From the NCBI RefSeq assembly GCF_026008515.1, contig NZ_BQYM01000006.1, positions 1 to 64,000 of the forward strand: a stretch of 64,000 nucleotides of DNA, read 5' to 3'. Below are positions 42,492 through 51,195 of the stretch, piece by piece. This stretch comes from Hoyosella levis. GTDB taxonomy: Bacteria; Actinomycetota; Actinomycetes; Mycobacteriales; Mycobacteriaceae. Below the pieces are notes generated by a model. That model saw only the letters and a program-made list of their open reading frames with translations. It was not told the origin of the DNA and searched no databases. Position 1 is the stretch's first letter. Every line of letters starts with the position of its first letter. The position numbers were made by a program, and so were the translations under genes.

Positions 42492-44717
42492 CTAGCGGGG
42501 GAAGGGCTCGAAGTCGATGTCGAAATTGATGGGGAACGAGCGGGGCCTGGTGCCGGTCGCGCGGGCGTAGGCGTTGGCCACGGCACCGACCGAGGCAGGG
42601 ACGCCGAGCTCCCCCGCGCCACCTGGCTCGTCGCTGCCCTCAAGGATGTGCACGGTGACGTCGGGCGGCGAGTCGCCTTGCCGCGGGTAGTGGTACTGCG
42701 AGTACGAGCCCTCGAGGGGCAGCCCATCGACGATGTGCAGCCCGGCGCTGAGAGTAGTGGCGATGGCGTCGCTGAGGCCGCCCTGCATCTGCGCCTCGAG
42801 CCCCAAGGGGTTGATGGTCTTGCCGACGTCGACAGCGATGACGGCCTTGGTGACGCGGGGATTGCGGGGGTCGCGGGCGTCGATCTCGACAAGCACGGCG
42901 ATGGCGGAGCGGTATTCCTCGTGCACGCCGACTCCCTGGCCGAATCCCGGCGGCATGTCGCGCCCCCAGTTGCCCTCGCGGGCGACGGTATCGAGCACGT
43001 CGCGGACGCGGTGGTCCTTGATGATGGCGCGACGGTACTCGACGGGATCGCGACCGAGATGCTGGGCGATCTCGTCGATGAACATCTCCTCGCAGCCGCG
43101 GGTGTTGCCGGAGTAGACGCCGCGCCAGCTTCCGGTGGGCATGCGCAGGGGGATCTCGAACAGCTCGTGGGTCTTGGCGCCGACCTCGTAGGGGGTGAAC
43201 TGGGTGAGGTGGAAGAGGGTTTGCCCGAAGACCGGATTGCCGACGACGGGCAGCTGCGTGTAGGCGGCGGTGAGGATCTCGCCGAGGCCGTGGCGGAAAT
43301 CAGTCTCGACGTATCCGGCGCGATGGTGGAACGCCGCCACAGCGCTGGTGCTGAGGCGGGCGCGGAGGCGGTGGTGCGAGGCGGGCCGGGCGCGGCCGTG
43401 GCGCATGTCGTCGATGCGGCTCCACATCAGCTTGACGGGCTTGCCCATGGCGCGGGAGATGCGCGCGGCCTCGAGGGCACCGTCGTAGAAGAGGCGGCGC
43501 CCGAAGCTGCCGCCAGCCTGGATGACGTGCACGATGACCTTGTCGAGCGGCAGGCCGAGCTCGAGGGCGATGTGCTCGCGGGTGATGATCGGGGATTGCA
43601 GGGCCGACCAGATCTCGGCGCGGCCAGGGCGCACGTCAGCGATGGCGGTGTTGGGCTCGAGGGGGGCGTGGCTGGCGAACGCGAAGTCGTACTCGGCGTC
43701 GAGGACGCCGGATGCGAGGCTGCCGGAGCCGAGGGGCGGGTCGTCATACGCGGGGATGACCCCGCGGAGCTGGGCGCGGATATCGGGGTCGGAGAGCCCG
43801 TCGATCGTGCCAGGCTTCCAGGTGACGTCGAACGCGCGGGTGGCGTCGAGTGCCTCGCCGAAGGTCTCGGCCATGATGGCGATGCCGGTGGGGATCATGG
43901 CGACGTCGATGACGCCGGGCTGCTGGCGGGCGGTGGCCTCGTCGAACCATTCGGGACTGCCGTTAATGGTGGGCGGGCGGCGCACCATGACGGGCTTGGC
44001 ACCGGGTATGTCGAGGTCGAGGGTGTAGGCGAGCTCCCCGGTGACCATGGCGCGCGCATCCTTGCGGCGGGTGGGGGTGCCGACGGTGCGGTGGCTGTCC
44101 TTGGGGCGGGCTGTGACATCGGCGAGCGAAGGGTTGGCCGCGCCGGCGGAAAGCTCTCCGTAGCCGAGGGAGCGGCCGTCGCGGGCGACGACCCGGCCAT
44201 TCTCCGTGCGCAGGTCGGCCGGCAGGACGAGCAGGCGCGCGGCCGCGGCGGCGATGAGCCGGGCCCGCACCACCGAGGCAACAGCCCGCAAAGGGTGCCA
44301 GAGCGATCGGATGGTGTTCGAGCTTCCCGTGAACTGGTTGAACAGCAGCTCGGGCTTGGCCGGGGCGAGGCGCACATCAACGCGGTCGACAGGGACGTCG
44401 AGCTCGTCGGCGACGATCATGGCGGTGGCGGTGTTGATTCCCTGGCCGATCTCGGCACGGGGCAGCTCGAAGCGGATACGGCCGTCCGGGGCGACCTCGA
44501 TGACGAGGATCAGCGCGGTGGGCAGCCCGACGGTGATGAAGAGGTCACCGATGTCGACGATCTGCCCGGCCTCGGGGTTGCTAGGTATGCCCGGGGCTCC
44601 TGGCTGCGCGCGCGCCGTGGGGCTCGTGCCGGGGATGGCCCATTGGGCGCCCACGGTGAGGATGGGCGCGGCGACGAGAAAGGTAAGGAACTGACGACGT
44701 CCCAGGTTCTCGGCCAC
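42492..44717 (-). CDS. Tat-exported molybdopterin subunit (isoquinoline 1-oxidoreductase beta-like)
   Basis: 741 residues from GTG 44717. A twin-arginine signal ([19 protein letters not shown]) opens it, so the mature enzyme should act outside the membrane. The Mo-pterin domain shows [48 protein letters not shown] and near the end [18 protein letters not shown], with the catalytic Glu in GELG. It hydroxylates N-heterocycles or oxidises aldehydes; substrate unknown. With the small [2Fe-2S] subunit it makes a two-gene operon that separates accA1 from accD1. Confidence 0.88.
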   Translation of the reverse strand: MAENLGRRQFLTFLVAAPILTVGAQWAIPGTSPTARAQPGAPGIPSNPEAGQIVDIGDLFITVGLPTALILVIEVAPDGRIRFELPRAEIGQGINTATAMIVADELDVPVDRVDVRLAPAKPELLFNQFTGSSNTIRSLWHPLRAVASVVRARLIAAAAARLLVLPADLRTENGRVVARDGRSLGYGELSAGAANPSLADVTARPKDSHRTVGTPTRRKDARAMVTGELAYTLDLDIPGAKPVMVRRPPTINGSPEWFDEATARQQPGVIDVAMIPTGIAIMAETFGEALDATRAFDVTWKPGTIDGLSDPDIRAQLRGVIPAYDDPPLGSGSLASGVLDAEYDFAFASHAPLEPNTAIADVRPGRAEIWSALQSPIITREHIALELGLPLDKVIVHVIQAGGSFGRRLFYDGALEAARISRAMGKPVKLMWSRIDDMRHGRARPASHHRLRARLSTSAVAAFHHRAGYVETDFRHGLGEILTAAYTQLPVVGNPVFGQTLFHLTQFTPYEVGAKTHELFEIPLRMPTGSWRGVYSGNTRGCEEMFIDEIAQHLGRDPVEYRRAIIKDHRVRDVLDTVAREGNWGRDMPPGFGQGVGVHEEYRSAIAVLVEIDARDPRNPRVTKAVIAVDVGKTINPLGLEAQMQGGLSDAIATTLSAGLHIVDGLPLEGSYSQYHYPRQGDSPPDVTVHILEGSDEPGGAGELGVPASVGAVANAYARATGTRPRSFPINFDIDFEPFPR

Positions 44718-44780
44718 GGACCACCTGCTTTCATGCCTATCGCGTGCTGGGCACTAGCAAAGGTGGCACGGATCACATTG

Positions 44781-46091
44781 TCAGCGGGTCGTTTTGCCGG
44801 AAATCGCGTATAGCGCCGCGTCGACGCGGGCGGCCGCGGCATCCTTGTCAGCGTCGCGCTCGGCGTGATCGGTGTACTCGGCGCGGAGCCGCGTGAGGTG
44901 GTCGATCACGAGCTCAGCGAGATGATCCTGGTTGGTGGAGGTGCCGATGCGCTCGGCGAGCAGGATCGTGGCCTTGACCGCGAGAGGGTGATCGAGCGCG
45001 TAGTGGCGCAACGCCTCGAGCACGCCGCCGATCAGCTCAGCGGGCGGCACCCTGGCAATGACGAGCCGCAAGGCACCCTCGTTGCCGGTCCTGCCCAGAA
45101 GCGGGTCGGGCCGCTGCGCGAGGGGGACGAGTCCGACGGCGAGCTCATCAAGAGCATTGCTGGCGGTGTAAGGATCGTTCATGCTCGGCGAGAGTGCCCG
45201 GATCGCCATCTCGGTGAGCTGCTGCACGGCGAACACGATGTCCTGGCGGGGACTGCGGGACTCGGCGAGGACGAACGCGGCCCGGATCGCAGCGGCCATG
45301 TCCTCGCTGGGCTCCTCAGTTCCGTGCACCGTCGCGAGGGCCTCCCCCGCGACGAGGTGGGTGCCCGTTCCCGCGCGGACCTCGATGCGGCAGTCATGCT
45401 CGTCGGCGAGATCGAGCAGCCGGGCCTCGTTGACGACCATGACGAAGCCGAAGCCAGTCGCCCGCACGGCAGTGCCCGTGCCCGGATCGGACGCGACAGC
45501 GCTGACGGCGTGATCGGGCTGGTCCTCGGGGTAGAGGTCGTCCAGGGCGCTGACCATCTCGCCGCGCACCCGGGCTAGCAGGGTGGGCACCTGGATGGAA
45601 TCGGCGATGTGATGAATGAAGAAGACGAGCACCGCTACGTCGAGCACCGCGACCAGCACGGCGACGTTCACCGCGAGATCCGGGATGAACTCCCCGCCCT
45701 GGTCGGTCTCGGAACGGATGGAGCGCAGCACCAACAGGCAGTACAGGAACGTGGCGCCATAGATGCCAAGGACGAATTGATTGGCCCGGTCGGCCATGAA
45801 GTTGCGCACGAGGCGCGGCCCGTAGGTGGAGCTCGCGATGGCGAGGACGGAGATGGTGATCGAGAACGACGTCGCGGCGACGGCGAGCATGGAGCCACCG
45901 ATCGCGGTGAGGATATCGCGGCTGCCGCTCACGCCGACGGTGTAGTACAGCGAGCCGGCCACGTCGGGGCCAAGCCGCTGGATCGTCACATCGATGCGGA
46001 TCAGTACCTGCGACAACGCCAGGGCGATGATGCCCAGGACGGTGGGCAGGAACCAGAACGAGTCGCGGAACGTGATGATCCACTTGCGCAT
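44781..46091 (-). CDS. DUF2254 membrane protein
   Basis: 436 residues. Five or so helices in the first 170 residues (SFWFLPTVLGIIALALS; TAIGGSMLAVAATSFSITIS, the most conserved DUF2254 stretch; SSTYGPRLVRNFM) are followed by a soluble C-terminal half with two similar parts. Function unknown; homologues are predicted membrane sensors or channels. It sits between accD1 and the Mo hydroxylase genes, all on the same strand, but a terminator hairpin after accD1 suggests its own transcript. Confidence 0.85.
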   Translation of the reverse strand: MRKWIITFRDSFWFLPTVLGIIALALSQVLIRIDVTIQRLGPDVAGSLYYTVGVSGSRDILTAIGGSMLAVAATSFSITISVLAIASSTYGPRLVRNFMADRANQFVLGIYGATFLYCLLVLRSIRSETDQGGEFIPDLAVNVAVLVAVLDVAVLVFFIHHIADSIQVPTLLARVRGEMVSALDDLYPEDQPDHAVSAVASDPGTGTAVRATGFGFVMVVNEARLLDLADEHDCRIEVRAGTGTHLVAGEALATVHGTEEPSEDMAAAIRAAFVLAESRSPRQDIVFAVQQLTEMAIRALSPSMNDPYTASNALDELAVGLVPLAQRPDPLLGRTGNEGALRLVIARVPPAELIGGVLEALRHYALDHPLAVKATILLAERIGTSTNQDHLAELVIDHLTRLRAEYTDHAERDADKDAAAARVDAALYAISGKTTR

Positions 46092-46104
46092 GACGGTGTG
46101 CCTG

Positions 46105-46138
46105 GCCTTCCTGCCGCCATCACACGTGGCAGGAAGGC
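46105..46138. terminator. Terminator hairpin after accD1
   Basis: GCCTTCCTGCC (46105-46115) and GGCAGGAAGGC (46128-46138) pair over 11 bp with a 12-nt loop, 33 bp after the accD1 stop on the minus strand and just upstream of the DUF2254 start. Confidence 0.75.
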
Positions 46139-46171
46139 GGCAAGATCACTCTAGGTGCCGGATGACGGCGA

Positions 46172-47749
46172 TCACATGCGAAACACGCCATGCGCGATCG
46201 GCTCGAGAGGCGCGTGCGCGCACGCGTCGAGGGCAAGGCCGAGCACAGCGCGGGTGTCGGCGGGATCGATGATCCCGTCATCCCACAGCCGCGCGGTGGA
46301 GTAGTAGGGGTTGCCCTGTGCCTCGTACTGGTCACGGATGGGCTTCTTGAACTCTTCCTCGTCCTCGGCCGACCATTCCTTGCCCTGTGCCTCGAGCTGA
46401 TCGCGGCGCACGGTGGACAGCACGGAGGCCGCTTGCTCGCCGCCCATCACCGAGATCCGCGCATTGGGCCACATCCACAGGAACCGGGGCGAGTAGGCAC
46501 GCCCGCACATCGAGTAGTTGCCCGCGCCGTAGGAACCCCCGATGACCACGGTCAGCTTGGGCACGCGCGCGCACGCCACCGCGGTGACCATCTTGGCGCC
46601 ATGCTTGGCGATGCCGCCGGCCTCATAGTCCCGGCCCACCATGAAGCCGCTGATGTTCTGCAGGAAGAGCAGCGGGATGCGGCGCTGGTCGCAGAGCTCG
46701 ATGAAGTGGGCGCCCTTGACCGCGGATTCCCCGAACAGGATGCCGTTGTTGGCGATGATGCCGACGGGATGGCCGTGGATGCGGGCGAACGCGGTGACCA
46801 GTGTCTTGCCGTACTCGGCCTTGAACTCCTGGTAGTGCCCGCCATCGACGAGGATCTCGAGCACGTCGTGAACGTCGTAGGGGATCCGCGAATCGGTGGG
46901 CACGACGTCATAGAGCGCGGACTGGTCGCGCTCGGGGCCGGTGGCGGGCTGGTGGTTCCACGGCACCGGCGGGGTGGCCGGGAGGGTATCGACAATGCCC
47001 CGGACGATGCGCAAGGCGTCCTGATCGTCCTCAGCGAGATGGTCGGTGACGCCGGATACCTTGGCGTGGAGCTCCCCGCCACCGAGCTCCTCGGCGGTGA
47101 CGATCTCGCCGGTGGCGGCCTTCACCAGGGGTGGTCCGCCAAGGAAGATGGTGCCCTGTCCGCGGACGATGACGGTCTCGTCGCTCATGGCGGGCACGTA
47201 GGCGCCGCCCGCGGTGCACGATCCCATGACGGCGGCGATCTGGGCGATTCCGCGCGCGCTCATGTTGGCCTGGTTGAAGAAGATGCGGCCGAAGTGCTCG
47301 CGATCGGGGAACACCTCGTCCTGCTTGGGCAGGTAGCCACCCCCGGAGTCCACGAGGTAGACGCAGGGCAGGTTGTTCTGCATCGCGATCTCTTGCGCCC
47401 GCAGGTGCTTCTTGACGCTCATCGGGTAGTAGGTGCCGCCCTTGACGGTGGCGTCGTTGGCGAGGACGAGGCAGAGCCGTCCAGCGATGCGCCCGATGCC
47501 ACCAATGACGCCAGCGCCGGGTGCCTCATCGTTGTACATGCCGTTCGCGGCGAGCGGGGCGATCTCGAGGAAGGGACTGCCGTGGTCGAGGAGCTGGTTC
47601 ACGCGATCGCGGGGCAGCAGCTTGCCCCGGGCGAGATGCTTCTCGCGGGCGCGCTCGCTGCCACCGAGCGCGGTGGCGCGCGTCGCCTCGTTGAGCTCCG
47701 CGACGAGCCGCTGATGCGCGGATCGGTTGGCTTCCCGATCTAGTGCCAT
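46172..47749 (-). CDS. accD1: Acyl-CoA carboxyltransferase beta subunit (methylcrotonyl-CoA type)
   Basis: About 525 residues. The N-half shows [55 protein letters not shown] is specific for the MCC/AccD1 branch; the C-half has [25 protein letters not shown] and [15 protein letters not shown]. It moves the carboxyl group from biotin on AccA1 to 3-methylcrotonyl-CoA. ATG 47749 is preferred over GTG 47755. It belongs with accA1 at 39033, 5 kb away, and carries the same upstream site at 47770. Confidence 0.92.
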   Translation of the reverse strand: MALDREANRSAHQRLVAELNEATRATALGGSERAREKHLARGKLLPRDRVNQLLDHGSPFLEIAPLAANGMYNDEAPGAGVIGGIGRIAGRLCLVLANDATVKGGTYYPMSVKKHLRAQEIAMQNNLPCVYLVDSGGGYLPKQDEVFPDREHFGRIFFNQANMSARGIAQIAAVMGSCTAGGAYVPAMSDETVIVRGQGTIFLGGPPLVKAATGEIVTAEELGGGELHAKVSGVTDHLAEDDQDALRIVRGIVDTLPATPPVPWNHQPATGPERDQSALYDVVPTDSRIPYDVHDVLEILVDGGHYQEFKAEYGKTLVTAFARIHGHPVGIIANNGILFGESAVKGAHFIELCDQRRIPLLFLQNISGFMVGRDYEAGGIAKHGAKMVTAVACARVPKLTVVIGGSYGAGNYSMCGRAYSPRFLWMWPNARISVMGGEQAASVLSTVRRDQLEAQGKEWSAEDEEEFKKPIRDQYEAQGNPYYSTARLWDDGIIDPADTRAVLGLALDACAHAPLEPIAHGVFRM

Positions 47750-47769
47750 TCCCACACCCCATGATTTGA

Positions 47770-47785
47770 GTTAATGATGAGTAAC
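47770..47785. promoter_or_regulatory. Regulon site GTTAAT-N6-TAAC upstream of accD1
   Basis: GTTAATGATGAGTAAC, an inverted repeat GTTA-N8-TAAC, 21 bp upstream of the accD1 ATG. Two further copies lie upstream of accA1 (41125) and the TetR gene (50063). It probably overlaps the promoter and binds the TetR repressor. Confidence 0.65.
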
Positions 47786-47937
47786 CGAACCGAGGCTAGC
47801 GCGCGCGCTCCGTGTTGTCCATATCACTCCGGGACCGCGCCCGCGTGGCCGCCAATCCGGAACGGGGGCAGATCCGTATTAACCCCTGAGCAGGCCCAAA
47901 GGAAAGGAATCCACAGCCGGTAGCAGATTCATGACAC

Positions 47938-47953
47938 AGTGAAGCCATTCACG
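47938..47953. promoter_or_regulatory. CRP/GlxR-like site
   Basis: AGTGA-AGCCAT-TCACG fits the GTGA-N6-TCAC core of the cAMP receptor protein site. It lies about 275 bp upstream of the secreted Gly-rich protein ATG in a 478-bp gap that otherwise holds no gene; a TTGACA box at 48129 may be its -35. An adenylate cyclase gene is present at 54 kb, but the link is inference. Confidence 0.4.
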
Positions 47954-48227
47954 GATGGACGATCACAGTTCGTGCACGCGTACTGGACTACCCGATCCCC
48001 GCACGCTTCGCCAGACGCCAAAATACCCGCTGAACAGCAGTTTCTCCGGACAATGCAACTCACACGCGTACGGTGGAAAATTTCTTTCCGGACCTGTAAC
48101 AATCACAGAAGGATCAACGATCTACTGTTTGACAGTGCGCAACAGCGGTAACCCTCACGAAACCCGACTTTCCCGTGAGACACTGCATATACGCCTGCAC
48201 TCAACGACATCTTCAGGAGGAACCACA

Positions 48228-48962
48228 ATGAAGGCATTCACCCGCGTAGCCGCGATCGCCGCGACCTCGGCCGCCCTCACCATCCCGTTCGCCGGAGCAG
48301 CCTCGGCGCAGCCCAGCGCTAACCTCGGTGGCGACCTCGGCATCGACCTCGGCGCCGGCAGCAGCGACCTCGGCATCGGTGGCGACCTTGGCGCCGGTGG
48401 TGGCATCGACCTCGGCGCGCTCCTCGGCCTCGGCGGCACCGCTGACGGCGGCGCGAACGTCGGCGGCGGAGTTGCCATTGACACCGCTAGCCTCGAGCAG
48501 CTGTTCAACATCAACGTCGAGGGCCAGGGCGGCACCCAGGGCGGCTTCGATCTCCAGGCCGCGATCGACCAGGCCGAGGCTGACTTCAACGCGTGGCTCG
48601 AGGCCAACTTCGGCGCCCAGGGCGGCACCGGCGGCGGCGCCACCGGCGGCGGCCAGTTCACCGGTGAGTTCGATCTCGAGCAGGCTTGGCTCGACTTCCT
48701 CGCCCAGGCCGAGGCTGACATCCAGGCACTGTTCGGTGCCCAGGGTGGGGCCACCGGTGGCGGCGGCGCCGGCGGCGAGTTCACCATCGATACCTCCAGC
48801 ATCGATGCTCTCATCGGCGGCGGCGCGAACGTTGATGGAGGCGCGAACGTCGGAACCGGCAGCGCTGACCTCGGCCTCAACCTCGGTGCCGACGGTGGTT
48901 TCGACCTCAACAGCCTGCTGGGCGGCAACCTCGGCCTCGGTGGCAACATCGCCGTCAACTGA
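48228..48962 (+). CDS. Secreted Gly/Ala/Asp-rich repetitive protein
   Basis: 244 residues. A Sec signal (VAAIAATSAALTIPFAGAASA, cut near residue 27) leads into a mature part built of GxDLGxG repeats at both ends (GIDLGAGSSDLGIGGDLGAG; LGLNLGADGG) and a central pair of similar helical blocks: AIDQAEADFNAWLEANFGAQ and FLAQAEADIQALFGAQGG, each followed by a TGGG tract. It has no Cys and many Asp; the net charge is acidic. AGGAGG lies before ATG 48228. The 270-bp leader between the CRP-like site and the ATG suggests control. Unknown function; perhaps a cell-wall or exopolymer component, similar in style to the protein at 21998. Confidence 0.75.
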   Translation: MKAFTRVAAIAATSAALTIPFAGAASAQPSANLGGDLGIDLGAGSSDLGIGGDLGAGGGIDLGALLGLGGTADGGANVGGGVAIDTASLEQLFNINVEGQGGTQGGFDLQAAIDQAEADFNAWLEANFGAQGGTGGGATGGGQFTGEFDLEQAWLDFLAQAEADIQALFGAQGGATGGGGAGGEFTIDTSSIDALIGGGANVDGGANVGTGSADLGLNLGADGGFDLNSLLGGNLGLGGNIAVN

Positions 48963-48995
48963 CACCTGCACTAGCCGGGAGCCAGTTCTAGCTGG

Positions 48996-50024
48996 CTAGC
49001 CCTGCAGCAGCATCGCGCCGGTGGGGCCGAGCACACGCTCGGCCCCACCGGTCTGTGCATGCCCGCCAGCCACGAGCTGCGCGGCAACCGATACCGCGAC
49101 CTCCTGCGGCAACCGGCCAGCAGCACCGAGCCCCACCGGCGAGACGAGCATCCGCAGCGCGGGCTCGCCCACGCCACGCCGCCGCAGCTCCTCCCGCCTG
49201 CGCTGCGCTGTCGCAGCGGATCCCAGCGCGCCCACGAAGCCCAGCACCTGATCGCCCGCGAGCGCGCGCTGCAACACCTCCACGTCCACGCCGTCGGCAT
49301 GGGTCATCACCAGCACCACTGTGCGGTCATCCACCCGGCCATGCCGGATCTCTGAATCCAGGAACTCGGCAGGCCGAGCCACCACCACCTCGTTCGCGCC
49401 GGGGAAGCGGGCACGGGTGGTGAACACGGGACGCTGGTCGCACACAGTGACAGCGAATCCGAGGAAGCTACCCATCGCCGCCATCGCCGCCACATGCGGC
49501 GTGGAGCCAAGGATCAGCATGCGCGGCACCGATCCGAACTCGACCCTGAGCATGTCATCGTGCAACGGGATGCCGAACAGCCGTCCTCCCGCGATGGTGC
49601 AGCGCTGGCCCAGTCGCTGCGCGGGAGACGCCCCGTCCGTGACCGTGACCGCTGCCGTGGCTGGCTTGCCTGCTGCCACTGCTTCGCACAGCTCGGCGAG
49701 CCCCGGAAAGGTCGATTCATCCACGCGCTCCACGAGAAGCTCGATCCGTCCGCCGCAGGTGAGCGAGATTCCGCCGAGCTCGCCGCCCGGCCCATACTCC
49801 ACCCGCTCCGCGATGCCAGTGGTCACGGCGCGGATCGCCCGCGCGTGCGCATCGGCCTCGACGCATCCCCCGGAGACACCGCCCGCGACGTCGCCGCGCA
49901 CATCGATCGCCATCGCCGCGCCTGGCTCGCGCGGCGCGGAACCGCGAGTCTCGATGACGGTGACCAGACCACAGGACCCGTCTCGTGCGACCCGGTGACG
50001 CAACCACGGCAGAATATCGCGCAT
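48996..50024 (-). CDS. XdhC/CoxI-family protein
   Basis: 342 residues from ATG 50024. N-terminal XdhC part: VTVIETRGSAPREPGAAMAI, GGVSGGCVEADA, with a Cys typical for this family, and ISLTCGGRIELLVE. The C-terminal part is a Rossmann fold (MLILGSTPHVAAMAAMG; GFVGALGSAATAQRRREELR). XdhC proteins bind Mo cofactor, add its sulfido ligand and hand it to xanthine dehydrogenase-type enzymes. Here it could mature the Tat-exported hydroxylase at 42-44.7 kb or the xanthine dehydrogenase at 0.8-4 kb. It is convergent with the Gly-rich gene and divergent from the TetR gene. Confidence 0.88.
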   Translation of the reverse strand: MRDILPWLRHRVARDGSCGLVTVIETRGSAPREPGAAMAIDVRGDVAGGVSGGCVEADAHARAIRAVTTGIAERVEYGPGGELGGISLTCGGRIELLVERVDESTFPGLAELCEAVAAGKPATAAVTVTDGASPAQRLGQRCTIAGGRLFGIPLHDDMLRVEFGSVPRMLILGSTPHVAAMAAMGSFLGFAVTVCDQRPVFTTRARFPGANEVVVARPAEFLDSEIRHGRVDDRTVVLVMTHADGVDVEVLQRALAGDQVLGFVGALGSAATAQRRREELRRRGVGEPALRMLVSPVGLGAAGRLPQEVAVSVAAQLVAGGHAQTGGAERVLGPTGAMLLQG

Positions 50025-50062
50025 GCAGTCACGGTAGCGGCCCCGGCGCATCCGTGACGTGG

Positions 50063-50078
50063 GTTAATGTGGTTTCAC
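50063..50078. promoter_or_regulatory. Regulon site GTTAAT-N6-TCAC upstream of the TetR gene
   Basis: GTTAATGTGGTTTCAC, 20 bp upstream of the TetR ATG and 38 bp upstream of the divergent XdhC-like ATG. It matches the sites before accA1 and accD1 at the GTTAAT and TnAC ends, pointing to autoregulation and possible control of the XdhC gene. Confidence 0.6.
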
Positions 50079-50097
50079 CTGGAGCGAAGGGAGCGGG

Positions 50098-50724
50098 ATG
50101 ACGCAGCCGGCCACGTCACCGCGTGCCGCAGCAACCGAGTCGACAAGGCGTTCCCGGCTCAAGGCGGACCGCCGCGAGCAGTTGCTGCGCGCCGCGGCCC
50201 GGCTCATCGCCGAGCGCGGCTTCAGCGGGGTCCGCCTCGAGGATATCGGCGCTGCCGTCGGGATCAGCGGCCCCGCCATCTATCGCCACTTCCCCAGCAA
50301 GGAAGCCCTGCTCGTTGAACTGCTGAGCAGCGTGAGCCGCCGCCTGCTGATGGGCGCGCGAGTGGTCGCCGGGCAAGCATCATCGGCGGAGCACGCCATC
50401 GAGGACCTCGTGGACTACCATCTCGACTTCGCGCTCGGGCAGCCAGACCTCATCCGGGTACAGGACCGTGACCTGCACAGCCTGCCCGGGGAGGCGCGCC
50501 GCGAGATACGGCACATGCAGCGCCGCTACGTCGAGCTATGGGTGGGCGCGCTGATCGAGAAGGATCCCCGGATCGATGCGCGGGATGCCCGGATCAAGGC
50601 CCATGGCGTGTTCGGCCTGCTCAACTCCACCGCGCACAGCCTGGTGGGTCGCGAGCTTCCGGATGCAGCCGGGCGGGCACGGATCGTGCTCCGCTCAATG
50701 GCGCTCGGTGCCCTTTTCCGCTGA
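50098..50724 (+). CDS. TetR/AcrR-family regulator, probable regulator of branched-chain acyl-CoA genes
   Basis: 208 residues. The helix-turn-helix (RLEDIGAAVGISGPAIYRHFPSKEALLVELL) is at residues about 45-75; the rest is the alpha-helical effector/dimer domain (YHLDFALGQPDLIRVQDRDL, GVFGLLNSTAHSLVGREL). In M. tuberculosis a TetR gene (Rv2506) lies next to accA1-accD1-fadE19; this protein resembles that group in its order beside accD1. The ligand may be an acyl-CoA. A copy of the regulon site is 20 bp before its ATG. Confidence 0.88.
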   Translation: MTQPATSPRAAATESTRRSRLKADRREQLLRAAARLIAERGFSGVRLEDIGAAVGISGPAIYRHFPSKEALLVELLSSVSRRLLMGARVVAGQASSAEHAIEDLVDYHLDFALGQPDLIRVQDRDLHSLPGEARREIRHMQRRYVELWVGALIEKDPRIDARDARIKAHGVFGLLNSTAHSLVGRELPDAAGRARIVLRSMALGALFR

Positions 50725-50879
50725 ACGATTCCCCCGAACCGCCTCCTGGCAAGAGGGCCGAGTAACGCAGCTAACACCAGCCAGCTGAATTGACTGTGAC
50801 GTAGCTGATATTCCCCGGCGGAATCCAGAAGTAGCATTCTTCGTTATTAGGCTTACCATCCCGAAAAACGGAGAATCCC

Positions 50880-51173
50880 ATGCCTGAATCAGTCGCTCGG
50901 ATAGCCACCGATCGCGCGGATCGATATGTCAAGCAACTGGCGAGCCACTTCGGGCACAAGGTGCCGGTGGTGCAGGAAGGCCGCCAGGTGGAGATCCTGT
51001 TCGATCTCGGCGTAGCGGTGTGCGCCGCTGGTTCCCGCGGGATCACCGTGACCGTGCAGGCCCACCAGGAAAGCGACGTCGCCGAGGTCCAGGAGATCAT
51101 CACCCGGCATCTCGAGGCTTTCGGCCAGCGCGATGACCTGCGCGTGACCTGGTCCCCCACCGTCAACGCCTGA
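50880..51173 (+). CDS. DUF2218 protein
   Basis: 97 residues. It follows the DUF2218 pattern: IATDRADRYVKQLASHFGHK, GVAVCAAGSRGITVTV and VAEVQEIITRHLEAFG. The fold is a small alpha-beta protein with unknown function, often found beside iron-uptake genes, though none are here. GGAGAATCCC precedes the ATG. The 155 bp upstream are A/T-richer than the window and hold no gene I can support. Confidence 0.85.
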   Translation: MPESVARIATDRADRYVKQLASHFGHKVPVVQEGRQVEILFDLGVAVCAAGSRGITVTVQAHQESDVAEVQEIITRHLEAFGQRDDLRVTWSPTVNA

Positions 51174-51195
51174 GGCGCCACGGCTCGTGCTGTGA

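Noticed and set aside
47955-48227. Upstream extension of the secreted protein frame
   Set aside because: The signal peptide starts at ATG 48228 after AGGAGG; the extension has no domain and lies in A/T-richer leader DNA.
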